This document shows, one piece after another, positions 24,583-33,948 of a DNA stretch of 64,000 nucleotides. The DNA is from Anaerolineae bacterium. GTDB lineage: Bacteria; Chloroflexota; Anaerolineae; Aggregatilineales; Phototrophicaceae. Location of the stretch: positions 1 through 64,000 of the forward strand of contig JANWYT010000007.1 in the NCBI GenBank assembly GCA_025055175.1. The letters are read 5' to 3'. The translations under genes were made by a program, and so were the position numbers. Numbering within the stretch: position 1 is the first letter of the stretch; every line of letters starts with the position of its first letter. The notes under the pieces are model-generated. The model ran no database searches. It was not told the origin of the DNA and saw only the letters and a list, made by a program, of their open reading frames with translations.

Positions 24583-25941
24583 ATGATGAATGTATCTGCT
24601 AGCCCCCTGGCCGTGAACGCCCCCTTCAGCCAGGAAGCCGAAGAAGCCGTCATCGGCGCCGTCCTCATCAATCCAGCCGTCTTCACTACCCTGGCGGCCT
24701 TCCTGAACAAAGACGATTTTTTCCTCAAGCGCCACGCCCTCATCTGGGAGTCGTTCGACCGCCTCAATCAGCGCGGCCAAGCGATCGATTATCTGCTGGT
24801 CAGCCAAGACTTATCCGACCATCGCCATCTGGATGACATCGGCGGCCAGCATTACCTGATCCAGATCGCTAACAACACTCCGACCTCCGTTCATGCCGAG
24901 TATTACGGCCGCCTGGTGGAGCGCGCTTCGGTGCGCCGTCGCCTGCTAGAAGCTGCCGACAAGATCAAGGCGCTAGCCCTCGATGGCGAAAGCACCGTCG
25001 AAACAGTCCTGAGCGAGGCTGAAGCCGCCCTCTTCAGCGTCAGCAACACCCAGGGACGTCGTCAGTTCGTCTCGATGGAAGAAGCGCTGATCGCCTACTA
25101 CGAGCAGATGGAGTACAAGCTACAAAACCAACAAAGCGCCTTTGGCGTGCCGAGCGGCTTCCGTGACTTGGACTATCTGCTGGGCGGCTTCCAAAAGTCT
25201 GACTTGCTGATCGTGGCTGGACGGCCCGGCATGGGCAAGACCAGCTGGCTACTGACCATCGCCATGAACGCAGCTCGCCTGGGTTCGCGGATTGGCATTT
25301 TCACGATGGAGATGGGCGTCGAGCAAATCATCCAGCGTATGCTGAGCATGGAGACGGGCATTAACGTCCAGAAGTTGCGCCTGGCTCAGATGAGCGCCGC
25401 CGAGCGCACGCGCTTCATGGAGGCTTTGGCTCGACTGAACGACTTCCAGATTTTCATCGATGACACGCCGGCGCTGACGCCAATGGAGATACGCGCCAAA
25501 GCGTTGCGGCTCAAGCACGAGCGCGGCCTAGACATGATCATCATCGACTACATGCAGCTCATGAACGCTGGCAAGAACTACGAGAACAACCGCGTCCAAG
25601 AGATCAGCTTCATCAGCCGCCACCTGAAAGAACTGGCCCGCGAGTTGAACATCCCCGTCCTCAGCGCTGCCCAGCTCTCGCGCGCTGTCGAACAGCGCCA
25701 AGACAAACGCCCCGTCCTCAGCGACCTGCGTGAGAGCGGCTCTATCGAACAAGACGCCGACATCGTCATCTTCCTCTACCGCGATGAAGTCTACAACGAA
25801 GCTACCGAATATCCCAACCAAGCCGATCTGATCGTGGCCAAGCACCGCAACGGCCCAACTGGCACTGTCTCGGTCTACTTCCAAAAGGAATTGACCCGCT
25901 TTCAGGACGCCGTGACGCAGCGCGTCGATCTGGACAGCTGA
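24583..25941 (+). CDS. dnaB: Replicative DNA helicase DnaB
   Basis: This 452-residue hexameric helicase unwinds DNA at the replication fork. The N-terminal domain begins PFSQEAEEAVIGAVLINP, typical of DnaB. The RecA-like motor has Walker A AGRPGMGKTSW, GIFTMEMGVEQI (H1a), the Walker B MIIIDYMQLM, SAAQLSRAVEQRQDKRPVLSDLRESGSIEQDADIV (motifs H3-H4) and a C-terminal FQKELTRF. No intein is present. The next two genes encode a DnaD-domain protein and a DnaC-like ATPase, so this locus probably holds the helicase and its loader together. Confidence 0.97.
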   Translation: MMNVSASPLAVNAPFSQEAEEAVIGAVLINPAVFTTLAAFLNKDDFFLKRHALIWESFDRLNQRGQAIDYLLVSQDLSDHRHLDDIGGQHYLIQIANNTPTSVHAEYYGRLVERASVRRRLLEAADKIKALALDGESTVETVLSEAEAALFSVSNTQGRRQFVSMEEALIAYYEQMEYKLQNQQSAFGVPSGFRDLDYLLGGFQKSDLLIVAGRPGMGKTSWLLTIAMNAARLGSRIGIFTMEMGVEQIIQRMLSMETGINVQKLRLAQMSAAERTRFMEALARLNDFQIFIDDTPALTPMEIRAKALRLKHERGLDMIIIDYMQLMNAGKNYENNRVQEISFISRHLKELARELNIPVLSAAQLSRAVEQRQDKRPVLSDLRESGSIEQDADIVIFLYRDEVYNEATEYPNQADLIVAKHRNGPTGTVSVYFQKELTRFQDAVTQRVDLDS

Positions 25942-25962
25942 GCAGCTGAGGGAGAAGTGGCC

Positions 25963-26655
25963 ATGCACTTCAAAGGCTTTCCGCACGGCAAATTTGAGCA
26001 GCTGCCCATCCCACCAGAGTTCTTCACGCGCTGGCTGCCCACCATCGATCATCTGGGAGAACTCAAGCTGACGCTGTGGTGCTTCTGGGCGCTGGCGCAG
26101 CGCAGCAGCAATCGCCCTCCTTACCTGCGCAAACTCCACCTGCTGCAACAGCCCGACCTCATGGCCAGCCTAGGAGATGACCAGGTTGCTTTAGAGGACG
26201 CTCTGGGGCGGGCAGTGGAGCGCGGTACGCTGCTGACCGCTTCCGTCCATCTGCCCCTAGGCCGCGAGACCTTCTACTTCGTCAACACCCCGCGCGGTCG
26301 CGACGCCGTAAACCGCCTTCGGCGCGGAGATTGGCGGCCTGTCCCTGGTGAACTGGAGGTGGAACTGTTGCCACCTCGACCCACCATCTACGAGACTTAC
26401 GAGCAGAACATCGGCCCGCTGACGGCCCACATCGCCGAGGAGCTGCGCGACGCCGAACGCGACTTCGGCGCAGAAGCGGTCAGCCAAGCCATTAAACAAG
26501 CTGTGGAAAACAACCAGCGCAAGTGGAGTTACGCGCGGGCTATCCTCGTGCGCTGGCAGCAGGAAGGCAAACGTCATGAAACACATCAGTCACTACCAAC
26601 AGACCCTGTTGAAAAGTATCTCGGAGGCATCTATGCCGACTTCATCGAATCCTGA
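25963..26655 (+). CDS. DnaD/DnaB2-domain replication protein
   Basis: In this 230-residue protein the C-terminal part resembles the DnaD/DnaB2 domain: YETYEQNIGPLTAHIAEEL, AVSQAIKQAVENNQRKWSYARAILVRWQQEG. The latter matches the family's YIxxILxxW signature. In Firmicutes these proteins help load DnaB at origins or stalled forks. The N-terminal part looks like a winged-helix region. Residue spacing and the position between dnaB and a DnaC-like gene support a primosome role. I placed the start at the ATG at 25963 because GAGGGAG lies 8 bases upstream; a GTG two codons earlier is too close to it. Confidence 0.8.
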   Translation: MHFKGFPHGKFEQLPIPPEFFTRWLPTIDHLGELKLTLWCFWALAQRSSNRPPYLRKLHLLQQPDLMASLGDDQVALEDALGRAVERGTLLTASVHLPLGRETFYFVNTPRGRDAVNRLRRGDWRPVPGELEVELLPPRPTIYETYEQNIGPLTAHIAEELRDAERDFGAEAVSQAIKQAVENNQRKWSYARAILVRWQQEGKRHETHQSLPTDPVEKYLGGIYADFIES

Positions 26656-27985
26656 GGCGGATGAAGCCGAGTCGTCCGTCCTCCCCTTCGTCTGTTGCGA
26701 TCCCGACGACCCAAGCCAGCCCTGCCCCATCTGTGGCGGCCACGGCTTCGTCCGCAAAGATGTGCCGATGAGCGACTCGCGCTGGGGCAAGCTGCACCGC
26801 TGCCCCAACAACCGCCCAGAGACCAACCGAGAGCGCCAGCAACGCCTGCGCAAACTCAGCAACCTCGATAGCCTGAGTTCCAAGACCTTCGACAACTTCA
26901 TCACCTTCAGACCTGGCTACACCACCATCCAGACCAACAACCTAGAGTCCAATCTGCGCGTGGTACAAGGCTATGCCCAAAACCCACAGGGTTGGCTGCT
27001 GCTAGAAGGGGGTTACGGCTGCGGCAAGACGCACCTAGCCGCCGCCGTCGGCAACTTCTGCTTAGCCAGAGGTCAGCAGGTCATCTTCCTCACCACCCCC
27101 GACCTGCTCGACCACCTACGCTCCACCTATAGCCCCAACAGCGAGGTAGGCTACGACGAGCTGTTTGAGCGTCTGCGCAACGTCTACCTGCTCATCTTGG
27201 ACGATCTAGGGGTGGAGAATCCGTCGGAGTGGGCGCAGGAGAAGCTCTACCAGCTCATCAACCACCGCTACACCACCCGCCAGCCCACCATCTTCACCAC
27301 CAACGGCCTGACCAAGAAGATTGACCCGCGCATCGCCAGTCGTCTGCGCGACTCGTTCGTCATCAGGGTGACCTTCGACGTGCCGGATTTCCGCGACACA
27401 GTCACGCTGAGCTATACCGCGTCTCGCTCGCGCCTCCACTTGTATCACACTATGACCCTGGACAACTTCGACGCCAACAGCCACCTCGGTCGCGATCAGT
27501 ACGACAACCTCAAAAAAGTAGTGGGGGCTGCCGTAGAATTTAGCCAAAAACTCAATGGCTGGCTAATGTTCATCGGCGAACATGGCACGGGCAAGACGCA
27601 TCTAGCCGCCGGCATTGCCAACTATGTCAGCCGACAAACGACCCAAAAAGTTCTCTTCTTCGATGTAGCTGAGCTGATGAGCGACCTGCGCTCCACCTTC
27701 GACTCAGAGCGTGCCATCAGCGCTGACAAGCTCATCGGCGAACTGCAAGAAGCTGATCTGCTGGTGCTAGAGAACATCCCGGCCGACAACCCCAAATCTG
27801 CCTGGACACAAGAGAAGCTCTTCCAAATCCTGGAGGTGCGCTACATCCGACAAAGCGCCACTGTCCTCACCTCGTTTGAGCCACTGGAGAAACTGTCAGC
27901 GCGCCTGCGCGTGCGCCTACTCGATCAGCGCATGTGCCGCGTCTTCACCATCTTGGCGCCGCCGTTCGCTATGCGCCGCGCATAA
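26633..27985 (+). CDS. Tandem double AAA+ ATPase of the DnaC/IstB family
   Basis: This 450-residue protein has an N-terminal zinc-binding-like stretch (CC at 21-22, CPIC at 31-34, Cys57). Two DnaC/IstB-type AAA+ modules follow in one chain. Module 1 has Walker A GGYGCGKT (126-133), Walker B LILDD (187-191), sensor 1 IFTTN and a RIASRLRD arginine segment. Module 2 has Walker A GEHGTGKT (315-322) but Walker B reads LLVLEN (376-381), with Glu-Asn in place of Asp-Asp, so hydrolysis there may be lost. DnaC-family proteins load DnaB; usual members have one module of about 250 residues. The ATG at 26633 has GGAGG upstream and overlaps the DnaD gene by 23 bases. Confidence 0.85.
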   Translation: MPTSSNPEADEAESSVLPFVCCDPDDPSQPCPICGGHGFVRKDVPMSDSRWGKLHRCPNNRPETNRERQQRLRKLSNLDSLSSKTFDNFITFRPGYTTIQTNNLESNLRVVQGYAQNPQGWLLLEGGYGCGKTHLAAAVGNFCLARGQQVIFLTTPDLLDHLRSTYSPNSEVGYDELFERLRNVYLLILDDLGVENPSEWAQEKLYQLINHRYTTRQPTIFTTNGLTKKIDPRIASRLRDSFVIRVTFDVPDFRDTVTLSYTASRSRLHLYHTMTLDNFDANSHLGRDQYDNLKKVVGAAVEFSQKLNGWLMFIGEHGTGKTHLAAGIANYVSRQTTQKVLFFDVAELMSDLRSTFDSERAISADKLIGELQEADLLVLENIPADNPKSAWTQEKLFQILEVRYIRQSATVLTSFEPLEKLSARLRVRLLDQRMCRVFTILAPPFAMRRA

Positions 27986-27997
27986 GAACCAAACCTC

Positions 27998-28864
27998 ATG
28001 AGCTTGTCCATCCGTCCCTATGCCAGGCTTGATTACGAAGCTGCGCTCGATCTGCTGTACGAGAGTCGGCGCACGCACCAGCACTTGGACTGGTATCGGG
28101 TAGGGCGCTGGTTGGAAATCTACCCGCAGCACGTCTTCACGGCCTGGCAAGGCGAGCGTCTGCTGGGCCTGATGAGCTTCAGCGAGCCGCTGCACGGCAG
28201 CACCTGGTTGCGCCTGCTCGCGCTGGCGGATCGAGCAACGGAAGACGTGCTGGGGTTGCTGTGGCAGGCCTGGCGGACGCGCCTGCGCGTGGCCGGGGTG
28301 CGCCAAGTGGGGGTGATGGTGGTCTACGGCTGGCTCGCTCCTTATTTGCCAGCCCTGGGCTTTCACTACAGCGAGGATATTGTGACGTTCTTCCGTCCTT
28401 TCGGCAGCGACCTGCCCTTCCGCGTCAACGGCAGGGTGCAGATTGAGAGCGCTTACTTGCAGCACTTGGGCGAGATGACTGTGCTAGATCACACAGCCTT
28501 CCAGCCTCCCTGGCAGATGAGCGCTGATGAGATACGCCAGGCCCAACGCCAAGCCGCCAGTTGCACTCTAGCCCTGCTAGACGGTCGGATCGTCGGCTAT
28601 CAGATCACCACGCGCCACCAGGATCACGCTCATCTGGCACGTCTGGCGGTTGACCCTAGCATGCAGGGACGCGGCATTGGCGCTGCCTTGTTGTACCATC
28701 TGCTGAGCGGGCTGGAACGCCGCCACGTGCGCTCGGTGTCGGTCAACACCCAGATGAGCAACGTCAACTCGCAGAAGCTCTACGTCCGCTGCGGCTTCAG
28801 CCGCAACGGCTACGATTTGCCCGTGTGGCTGCAAACTCTGGACGACGAGGAGAGGGACTCATGA
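27998..28864 (+). CDS. GNAT-family N-acetyltransferase
   Basis: The C-terminal half of this 288-residue protein is a clear GNAT domain, with LARLAVDPSMQGRGIGAALL (acetyl-CoA-binding R/Q-x-x-G-x-G/A loop) and NVNSQKLYVRCGF. The N-terminal half also has the look of a weaker GNAT-like fold (ALGFHYSEDIVTFFR), so it may be a tandem protein with one active site. The acceptor is unknown. Its stop overlaps the start of the next gene (ATGA), so the two are translationally coupled. It lies 12 bases after the DnaC-like gene and may belong to that transcript. Confidence 0.85.
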   Translation: MSLSIRPYARLDYEAALDLLYESRRTHQHLDWYRVGRWLEIYPQHVFTAWQGERLLGLMSFSEPLHGSTWLRLLALADRATEDVLGLLWQAWRTRLRVAGVRQVGVMVVYGWLAPYLPALGFHYSEDIVTFFRPFGSDLPFRVNGRVQIESAYLQHLGEMTVLDHTAFQPPWQMSADEIRQAQRQAASCTLALLDGRIVGYQITTRHQDHAHLARLAVDPSMQGRGIGAALLYHLLSGLERRHVRSVSVNTQMSNVNSQKLYVRCGFSRNGYDLPVWLQTLDDEERDS

Positions 28865-29850
28865 TGCGCATTTACCGCGACGAAGATGGGGATTTAGGCG
28901 TGCTGAGCGGCGTGCCTGTTGGGGTCATCGGCTATGGAAGCATGGGCCGTTCCGTGGCCCTCAACCTGCGCGACAGCGGCCTGGACGTGCGCGTCGGCGT
29001 CCGCAACTTGGATGAGAGCAGCGACCTGGCAGCACTGGAGCGCTTCTCCGTCGCCAAGATTGAAGATGTGGTGCAGGCCTGCCCGTTGCTCTTCTTACTG
29101 ATCGCTGACGACATCATGCCCGAAGTCTACCTGACGCGCATCTCACCCCACCTGCGGCGCGGCCAGACGCTGATCTTCGCCAGCGGCTTCAACCTGACCT
29201 TCCGTTATATTGAACCGCCCTCGTTCGTCGACGTCGGCCTGATCGCGCCGCGCACCCTGGCGGCGCAGTTGCGCAATCGCTACGTCCAGAAACAGGGCTT
29301 CCTGACCTTCGTCGCGGCCAACCAAGACGCCAGCGGGCGCGTCTGGCGAACCATCCTGGCCCTGGCCAAAGCCTGCGGGGCGCTGCGCGGCGGCGCGCTA
29401 GAGCTGAGCGTGGAGCAGGAGACCGAGCTTGATCTGTTCATGCAACAGGCCATCCTGCCGGCCTTCCACCACATCATGGTGACGGCCGCTCAGTTCCTGA
29501 TCGACGAAGGCTACCCACCAGAAGCCGCCATGCTGGATTTGTACGTCAGCGGCGAACTCAACGAGTATATCGAACGCGCTTCCGACAATGGCTTGCTGCA
29601 CGCTCTGCGTCAAGGGCCTGCCATCGCTCAATTCGGCGCGTTCACTCGCCTGGAACGCTTCAAGGAGCTGAAGATGGAACGGCTGATGGCCGTCACCCTG
29701 GAGGAGATTCGGCGCGGTCGCTTCGCTCAGGAGTGGTCACGCGAGTATGCCGATGGCTACCCGCGCTTGAAGCGCCTGCTACACGAGCAGGAACAGCTCG
29801 ATTTGTGGGAGATAGAACAGCAAACTATCGAGCTGTTCCGCGCATACTAG
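28861..29850 (+). CDS. Ketol-acid reductoisomerase-like protein with lost active site
   Basis: This 329-residue protein has the fold and spacing of KARI (IlvC): YRDEDGDLGVL, nucleotide-binding VGVIGYGSMG (20-29), ALNLRDSGLDV, IFASGFNL, DVGLIAP, NQDASGR, QETELDLFMQQAIL and GYPPEAA. Most catalytic residues are replaced. The His of the usual AHGF is Ser108; the metal ligands that are Asp, Glu, Glu, Glu in KARI correspond here to Asp191, Gln195, Asp226 and Ser230. Gln of GYGSQG is Met28. It probably no longer makes branched-chain amino acid precursors, although it may still bind NAD(P). The ATGA overlap with the GNAT gene suggests a joint role; no other ilv genes are nearby. Confidence 0.75.
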   Translation: MMRIYRDEDGDLGVLSGVPVGVIGYGSMGRSVALNLRDSGLDVRVGVRNLDESSDLAALERFSVAKIEDVVQACPLLFLLIADDIMPEVYLTRISPHLRRGQTLIFASGFNLTFRYIEPPSFVDVGLIAPRTLAAQLRNRYVQKQGFLTFVAANQDASGRVWRTILALAKACGALRGGALELSVEQETELDLFMQQAILPAFHHIMVTAAQFLIDEGYPPEAAMLDLYVSGELNEYIERASDNGLLHALRQGPAIAQFGAFTRLERFKELKMERLMAVTLEEIRRGRFAQEWSREYADGYPRLKRLLHEQEQLDLWEIEQQTIELFRAY

Positions 29851-29855
29851 CGCTT

Positions 29856-32285
29856 TCAGGTCAGGCGACGCGCCGCACCTGCCCCGCTGGCTTCCAACAA
29901 CCGGCTGACGTAACTCATCACATAGCTGAAGACGAAGTAGATGGACGTGATGAAGAACAAGCCTTCAGGCCGCGTGCCAGTGAATTCTGGCTGCACAACC
30001 ATCGTGTTGACGTAGCCCGTCAGGTCGATCAGGCCGACGATGGCCACCAGCGACGTATCCTTGAACAAGCTGATGAACTGGCCCACCAGCACTGGGATAA
30101 CGATCCTCAGGGCTTGGGGCAGGGTAATCAGGCGGATGATCTGCCATCGGCTCATGCCCAGAGCGCGCGCTGCTTCCTCCTGACCTTTGGGAATGGCCTG
30201 CAAGCCACCGCGCACATTCTCTGCCAAGTAGGCAGCGCTGAAGAGGATCGTGGCCACCAGAGCGCGCGTGCTGTTGGGAATTTCCGCTAATGTGGGGCTG
30301 ATGAGCGGGATCATGAGCTGCATCATGAACAAGACGGTGATAAAAGGCGAACCGCGCACTAGCTCAATGTACAGGGTACAGCCGAGTTGGATCGCGGGTA
30401 AGCTGCTGCGTCGTCCCAGAGCCAGCGCCACACCCAATGGAAAAGAAGCGATAATCCCATAGAGTGTGAGGACGATCGTCAGCAGCAAACCACCCCAGCG
30501 GCGCTGATCGCTGTGGGCCAGCAGCCAGTTAGGATCGACGACGCGCGGATCGAAGCCGCTCAACAACAGCAGGACGGGGATGAGGCCCAGCGCCAGGGCC
30601 AGTCCGCTGCCGAGGGCCAGGTTGCGCGTCAGCTTGGCTTCGTCGTCGATGCCGTAGCTCTCTGAGCCACTGAACAGCAGGGCCAGGGCCAGCGGGCCGA
30701 TCCCCAGGTTCACCAGAGCCAACAGGCCGAAGCCATAGTGCGGATTATACAAGGCGTAGGGCAGCACGGTGTGGATGAGGCTACCCACCAGCCACAGGCC
30801 GAAGGCTGTCGGGCTGCGTCCGAGGCGCGCGCCGACGGCGTAACAGAACGCCAGGAAGGCCAGCGCCGCCAGCAGCAACAGGGCTTGTACAATCTCAGCT
30901 ACGATGAAACCGCTGACCATGATCCATACAAAAGGCACGAGAGCCAACATGAGACCGATGGTCATCCGCTGGGCCAACTTGGTGCGGCCTGCACGGCGCA
31001 ACAGCTCCACTAGTCCATAGCCTGCCACCCCCAGCGCATAGACCAGCATGATGTGGCCGCCGACTTTCTCTAGGAAGGTGGACAGGTACAGACGTAGATA
31101 GGTTTCGACGGGACGCAGGCCGCGATACTGATTCTCGTTGATGACGTAGAAGGGCAACTCGCGCCCACCTACCCTGGGCAGGGGCTGGTACAGACGGAAG
31201 TTGTCCGTCATGCGGATGAAGACATCGACAAAGCCGGTCGTCGCCTGCTGGCCTACCGCTGGCCGTTCTTCCAGGGCAGCGCTGCGCATGATGGGATAGA
31301 GGCCGTCCACGTTGAGGATGGCCATGCCCTCGCCCTCAGCCACTTCCTTTTGCAGCACATACCAACCGTCAGCGGGCAGGTCGAAGACGGCCAGGCGCTC
31401 TTCTTGTGGATCGAGGATCACCTCTGGGCTGATGGGCTGCAAGTTAGCGTCTAGGATGGCTAGGCGCACGCTGATTTGGTTGATGTTGTAAGCTTCCATC
31501 GGCTCGTCAGGAACGGTCAGGCGGCTCAATTCCGCTTGCAAGCGCGCCTGTTGACCAGCGGTCAAGATGGGGATGGGCGAGTCGGCTTGACGAGCTAGCG
31601 TGGCTTCAATCTCAGCTCGGCGCGCCAGGTTGTTGAGGCGCGTGCTAGCGATGTTGCGCAGGACGTTGACGGTCGGGTCCATAAAGCCGCTCAGGGCTGA
31701 GAGCGCCTGAAGGTCGGCAATCGGGACGAAGCCAATCTGCACTTGCTCGCCTCCACGTCCTAAGAAGGCCACCTGAGGGCGAGCTTCCTCCGTCAGCGTA
31801 CCGCTCACGATGGTTTGATTGCCGACGGCGGCTAGGCTGGCAGGCTTGGCGAAGAACGTGTCTAGCAGGACGGGCAAGACGAAGAACACGATGAGGCCCA
31901 ACACGAAGACGATGAAGCCCAGGCGAGCAATGCGCCGCACCCAGATGGCCACCGCCATGCCGACGACGAAGGCGGCCAACAGAGCCGTCACCACCAGGCG
32001 CCACTCATGGACGACTTCATAGCGCCCCTTGAGGAACTGTGTCCAGTTGAAGGTGATGGCCCACCAGTTAGCGCCGCTGACGGCCCATTGGACGAAAGAC
32101 ACGGTTACGCCGACGACGACTAGCAGGCCGAGCAGCGTCAAAACCACATCCAGCGGTGAACCGAACAGGTTATCGCGCACCCAGGCCCAAGCGCCTGTTT
32201 GGGGGCGCGGTGGGTGGCGAGTAGGAGGCACGTCGTAGTAAACGCGGGTGAGCAATTCGGGATTGGGGTTGGGGTTCTGGTTCAT
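29856..32285 (-). CDS. Enlarged amino-acid ABC transporter permease (AapM/HisM-like)
   Basis: This 809-residue protein's C-terminal third is a HisM/GlnP-type permease with the EAA loop NVRGGLQAIPKGQEEAARALG and TLPQALRIVIPVLVGQF. The N-terminus (TGAWAWVRDNLFGSPLDVVLTLL) resembles AapM of the general amino-acid permease. AapM proteins are usually about 380 residues. This one carries an extra segment of roughly 220 residues (about 150-370) that looks extracytoplasmic, and more membrane helices. A GAGGA ribosome binding site precedes the ATG. It follows its partner permease by 10 bases. No ATPase or solute-binding protein is adjacent. Confidence 0.85.
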   Translation of the reverse strand: MNQNPNPNPELLTRVYYDVPPTRHPPRPQTGAWAWVRDNLFGSPLDVVLTLLGLLVVVGVTVSFVQWAVSGANWWAITFNWTQFLKGRYEVVHEWRLVVTALLAAFVVGMAVAIWVRRIARLGFIVFVLGLIVFFVLPVLLDTFFAKPASLAAVGNQTIVSGTLTEEARPQVAFLGRGGEQVQIGFVPIADLQALSALSGFMDPTVNVLRNIASTRLNNLARRAEIEATLARQADSPIPILTAGQQARLQAELSRLTVPDEPMEAYNINQISVRLAILDANLQPISPEVILDPQEERLAVFDLPADGWYVLQKEVAEGEGMAILNVDGLYPIMRSAALEERPAVGQQATTGFVDVFIRMTDNFRLYQPLPRVGGRELPFYVINENQYRGLRPVETYLRLYLSTFLEKVGGHIMLVYALGVAGYGLVELLRRAGRTKLAQRMTIGLMLALVPFVWIMVSGFIVAEIVQALLLLAALAFLAFCYAVGARLGRSPTAFGLWLVGSLIHTVLPYALYNPHYGFGLLALVNLGIGPLALALLFSGSESYGIDDEAKLTRNLALGSGLALALGLIPVLLLLSGFDPRVVDPNWLLAHSDQRRWGGLLLTIVLTLYGIIASFPLGVALALGRRSSLPAIQLGCTLYIELVRGSPFITVLFMMQLMIPLISPTLAEIPNSTRALVATILFSAAYLAENVRGGLQAIPKGQEEAARALGMSRWQIIRLITLPQALRIVIPVLVGQFISLFKDTSLVAIVGLIDLTGYVNTMVVQPEFTGTRPEGLFFITSIYFVFSYVMSYVSRLLEASGAGAARRLT

Positions 32286-32295
32286 GATGTCATCC

Positions 32296-33948
32296 TCAGC
32301 GCGTGGCCAGTTGGAAGCGACGGTTGACCAAGTTCATGAACAGGCTGATGATGAGGCTCATCGTCAGATAAGTGACGAGGATCATGGTGAAGCCGGTCAC
32401 CGATTGGCCGCTTTGGTTCATCATCGTCTGGCCCACTTGGTAGGTATCGGCGAAGGCCACTGCTGCAGCTAAGCTGCTGTTCTTGGACAAATTGAGATAC
32501 TGATTGCCCAGGGGCGGGATGATGACGCGCAGAGCCTGGGGCAGCACCACCAGGCGCAAAGTTTGCGCGCCGTTCAGGCCTAGCGCGCGCGAAGCTTCAA
32601 TTTGACCATAAGGGACGGCCTGAATGCCGGCACGCACAATCTCGCCGATGAAGGCCGACGTGTAAACCACCAGGCCCACCAGCAGGGCCATATATTCCGG
32701 CGAGACAACGCTGCCGACAGTGAAGCGAAAGCGCGGCTTTTGGGGCAGGCCAGCCACGATGGGCAGGGTGCTGATCTCGGCTTCGCGGGCCAAGACGTTG
32801 ATGTCGCCATCGGCGCGCGCCTGCTCTACCGTCTTCTCTGTGCCACCGATGACGATGATCTCAGGGCCGGGTTGGGCCGCCAGCAGCGTCCAGGCGATGA
32901 GGGCCGTGCTGCCGACGATAGCCAGGGCAATTGGCCCGCGCGGGTTGGGCTGGCCTGTCAGCTCTTGGCGCGCCGCCAGCAGTCGATACACCACCCAAGC
33001 TACCGCCGCGCTCAGCAGCACGGCCAAAGCCCAGGGGGCAAAGTTGGCCGTCCCCAAAAATTCTGGGAAGACGAAAGCCTGCTTGCTGACGAAGATGGCC
33101 GAATGGACTTCTGTCCACCATAGGCCGCCATTGGGCAGCAAGCTGCCCAGGATGACCGCCAGCCCTTGCACGACCAGCACGCTGCCTGCCGCGATCAGCG
33201 GCCAGCGCTGGTCTCGCCAGGCCCAGGCCCACAGCGCCACACCACCAGCTGCTGCCAGCAGCACCAGCCCATCGCTGTAGCCGACGACGGCCAACGCGGC
33301 TTCCAGGGCCAAGCTCGTCAGCAACGCCGCGCTCAGCATGCCTTGCTGCTGCTGGCGCGCCTGCCATGCGCCAATCACGATCCAGCTCATCAGATGAGCA
33401 GGGAGGCGCAGCGACAACACCAGAATCCCCTCGGCAGGCAAGCGTATATCTTCGCTGGGCAGGCCTAGAATAACAACGAAGTACCAGAAGAACAACTGCA
33501 CCAGCAGCGGTGTGTTGCGCAAAATCTCCACGTAAGTTTTGGAGATAGTGCGGATGAGCCAGTTGTTGGCCAGCAAAGCAATGCCCAGCAGCACGCCGAT
33601 CACTGTCGCCAACACCAGGCCGACGCTGACCACGCGCAGCGTGTTGATGACGCCCACTGTGAAAGCTTCTCGGTAGGTGCGTTCGGCGCTGTACCAGGAC
33701 GGCGATTCGGAGATGTTGAAGCCAGCGCGCGTCTCCAGAAAGGCGAAGCCCGGCGTCAGGTTGCGCGCGGCCAGCGTGCTGCTAATGTTCGACCACAACA
33801 GGCTCAGCAGGCTCAGGAAGACGAAGACGAAAATAATCTGTGACAACACACCCAACACGCGAGTGTTGCGCAGGAACGATGGCAGCAGGCTGCGCCGCTT
33901 GGGCTTGTCTTTGATGGACGGTGCGCTGATGAAGGGGGTGGCGGTCAT
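32296..33948 (-). CDS. Enlarged amino-acid ABC transporter permease (AapQ-like)
   Basis: This 550-residue integral membrane protein resembles AapQ. The first permease part has AFTVGVINTLRVVSVGLVL and TYVEILRNTPLLVQLFFWY. The C-terminal part has the EAA loop IVRAGIQAVPYGQIEASRALG and LPQALRVIIPPLGNQYLNL. AapQ is usually about 400 residues; the central block here (residues ~190-400) adds extra hydrophobic helices. It is the first gene of the pair, starting after a GAGG ribosome binding site, and pairs with the 809-residue permease as the transmembrane heterodimer. The ATPase and binding protein must be encoded elsewhere. Confidence 0.85.
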   Translation of the reverse strand: MTATPFISAPSIKDKPKRRSLLPSFLRNTRVLGVLSQIIFVFVFLSLLSLLWSNISSTLAARNLTPGFAFLETRAGFNISESPSWYSAERTYREAFTVGVINTLRVVSVGLVLATVIGVLLGIALLANNWLIRTISKTYVEILRNTPLLVQLFFWYFVVILGLPSEDIRLPAEGILVLSLRLPAHLMSWIVIGAWQARQQQQGMLSAALLTSLALEAALAVVGYSDGLVLLAAAGGVALWAWAWRDQRWPLIAAGSVLVVQGLAVILGSLLPNGGLWWTEVHSAIFVSKQAFVFPEFLGTANFAPWALAVLLSAAVAWVVYRLLAARQELTGQPNPRGPIALAIVGSTALIAWTLLAAQPGPEIIVIGGTEKTVEQARADGDINVLAREAEISTLPIVAGLPQKPRFRFTVGSVVSPEYMALLVGLVVYTSAFIGEIVRAGIQAVPYGQIEASRALGLNGAQTLRLVVLPQALRVIIPPLGNQYLNLSKNSSLAAAVAFADTYQVGQTMMNQSGQSVTGFTMILVTYLTMSLIISLFMNLVNRRFQLATR

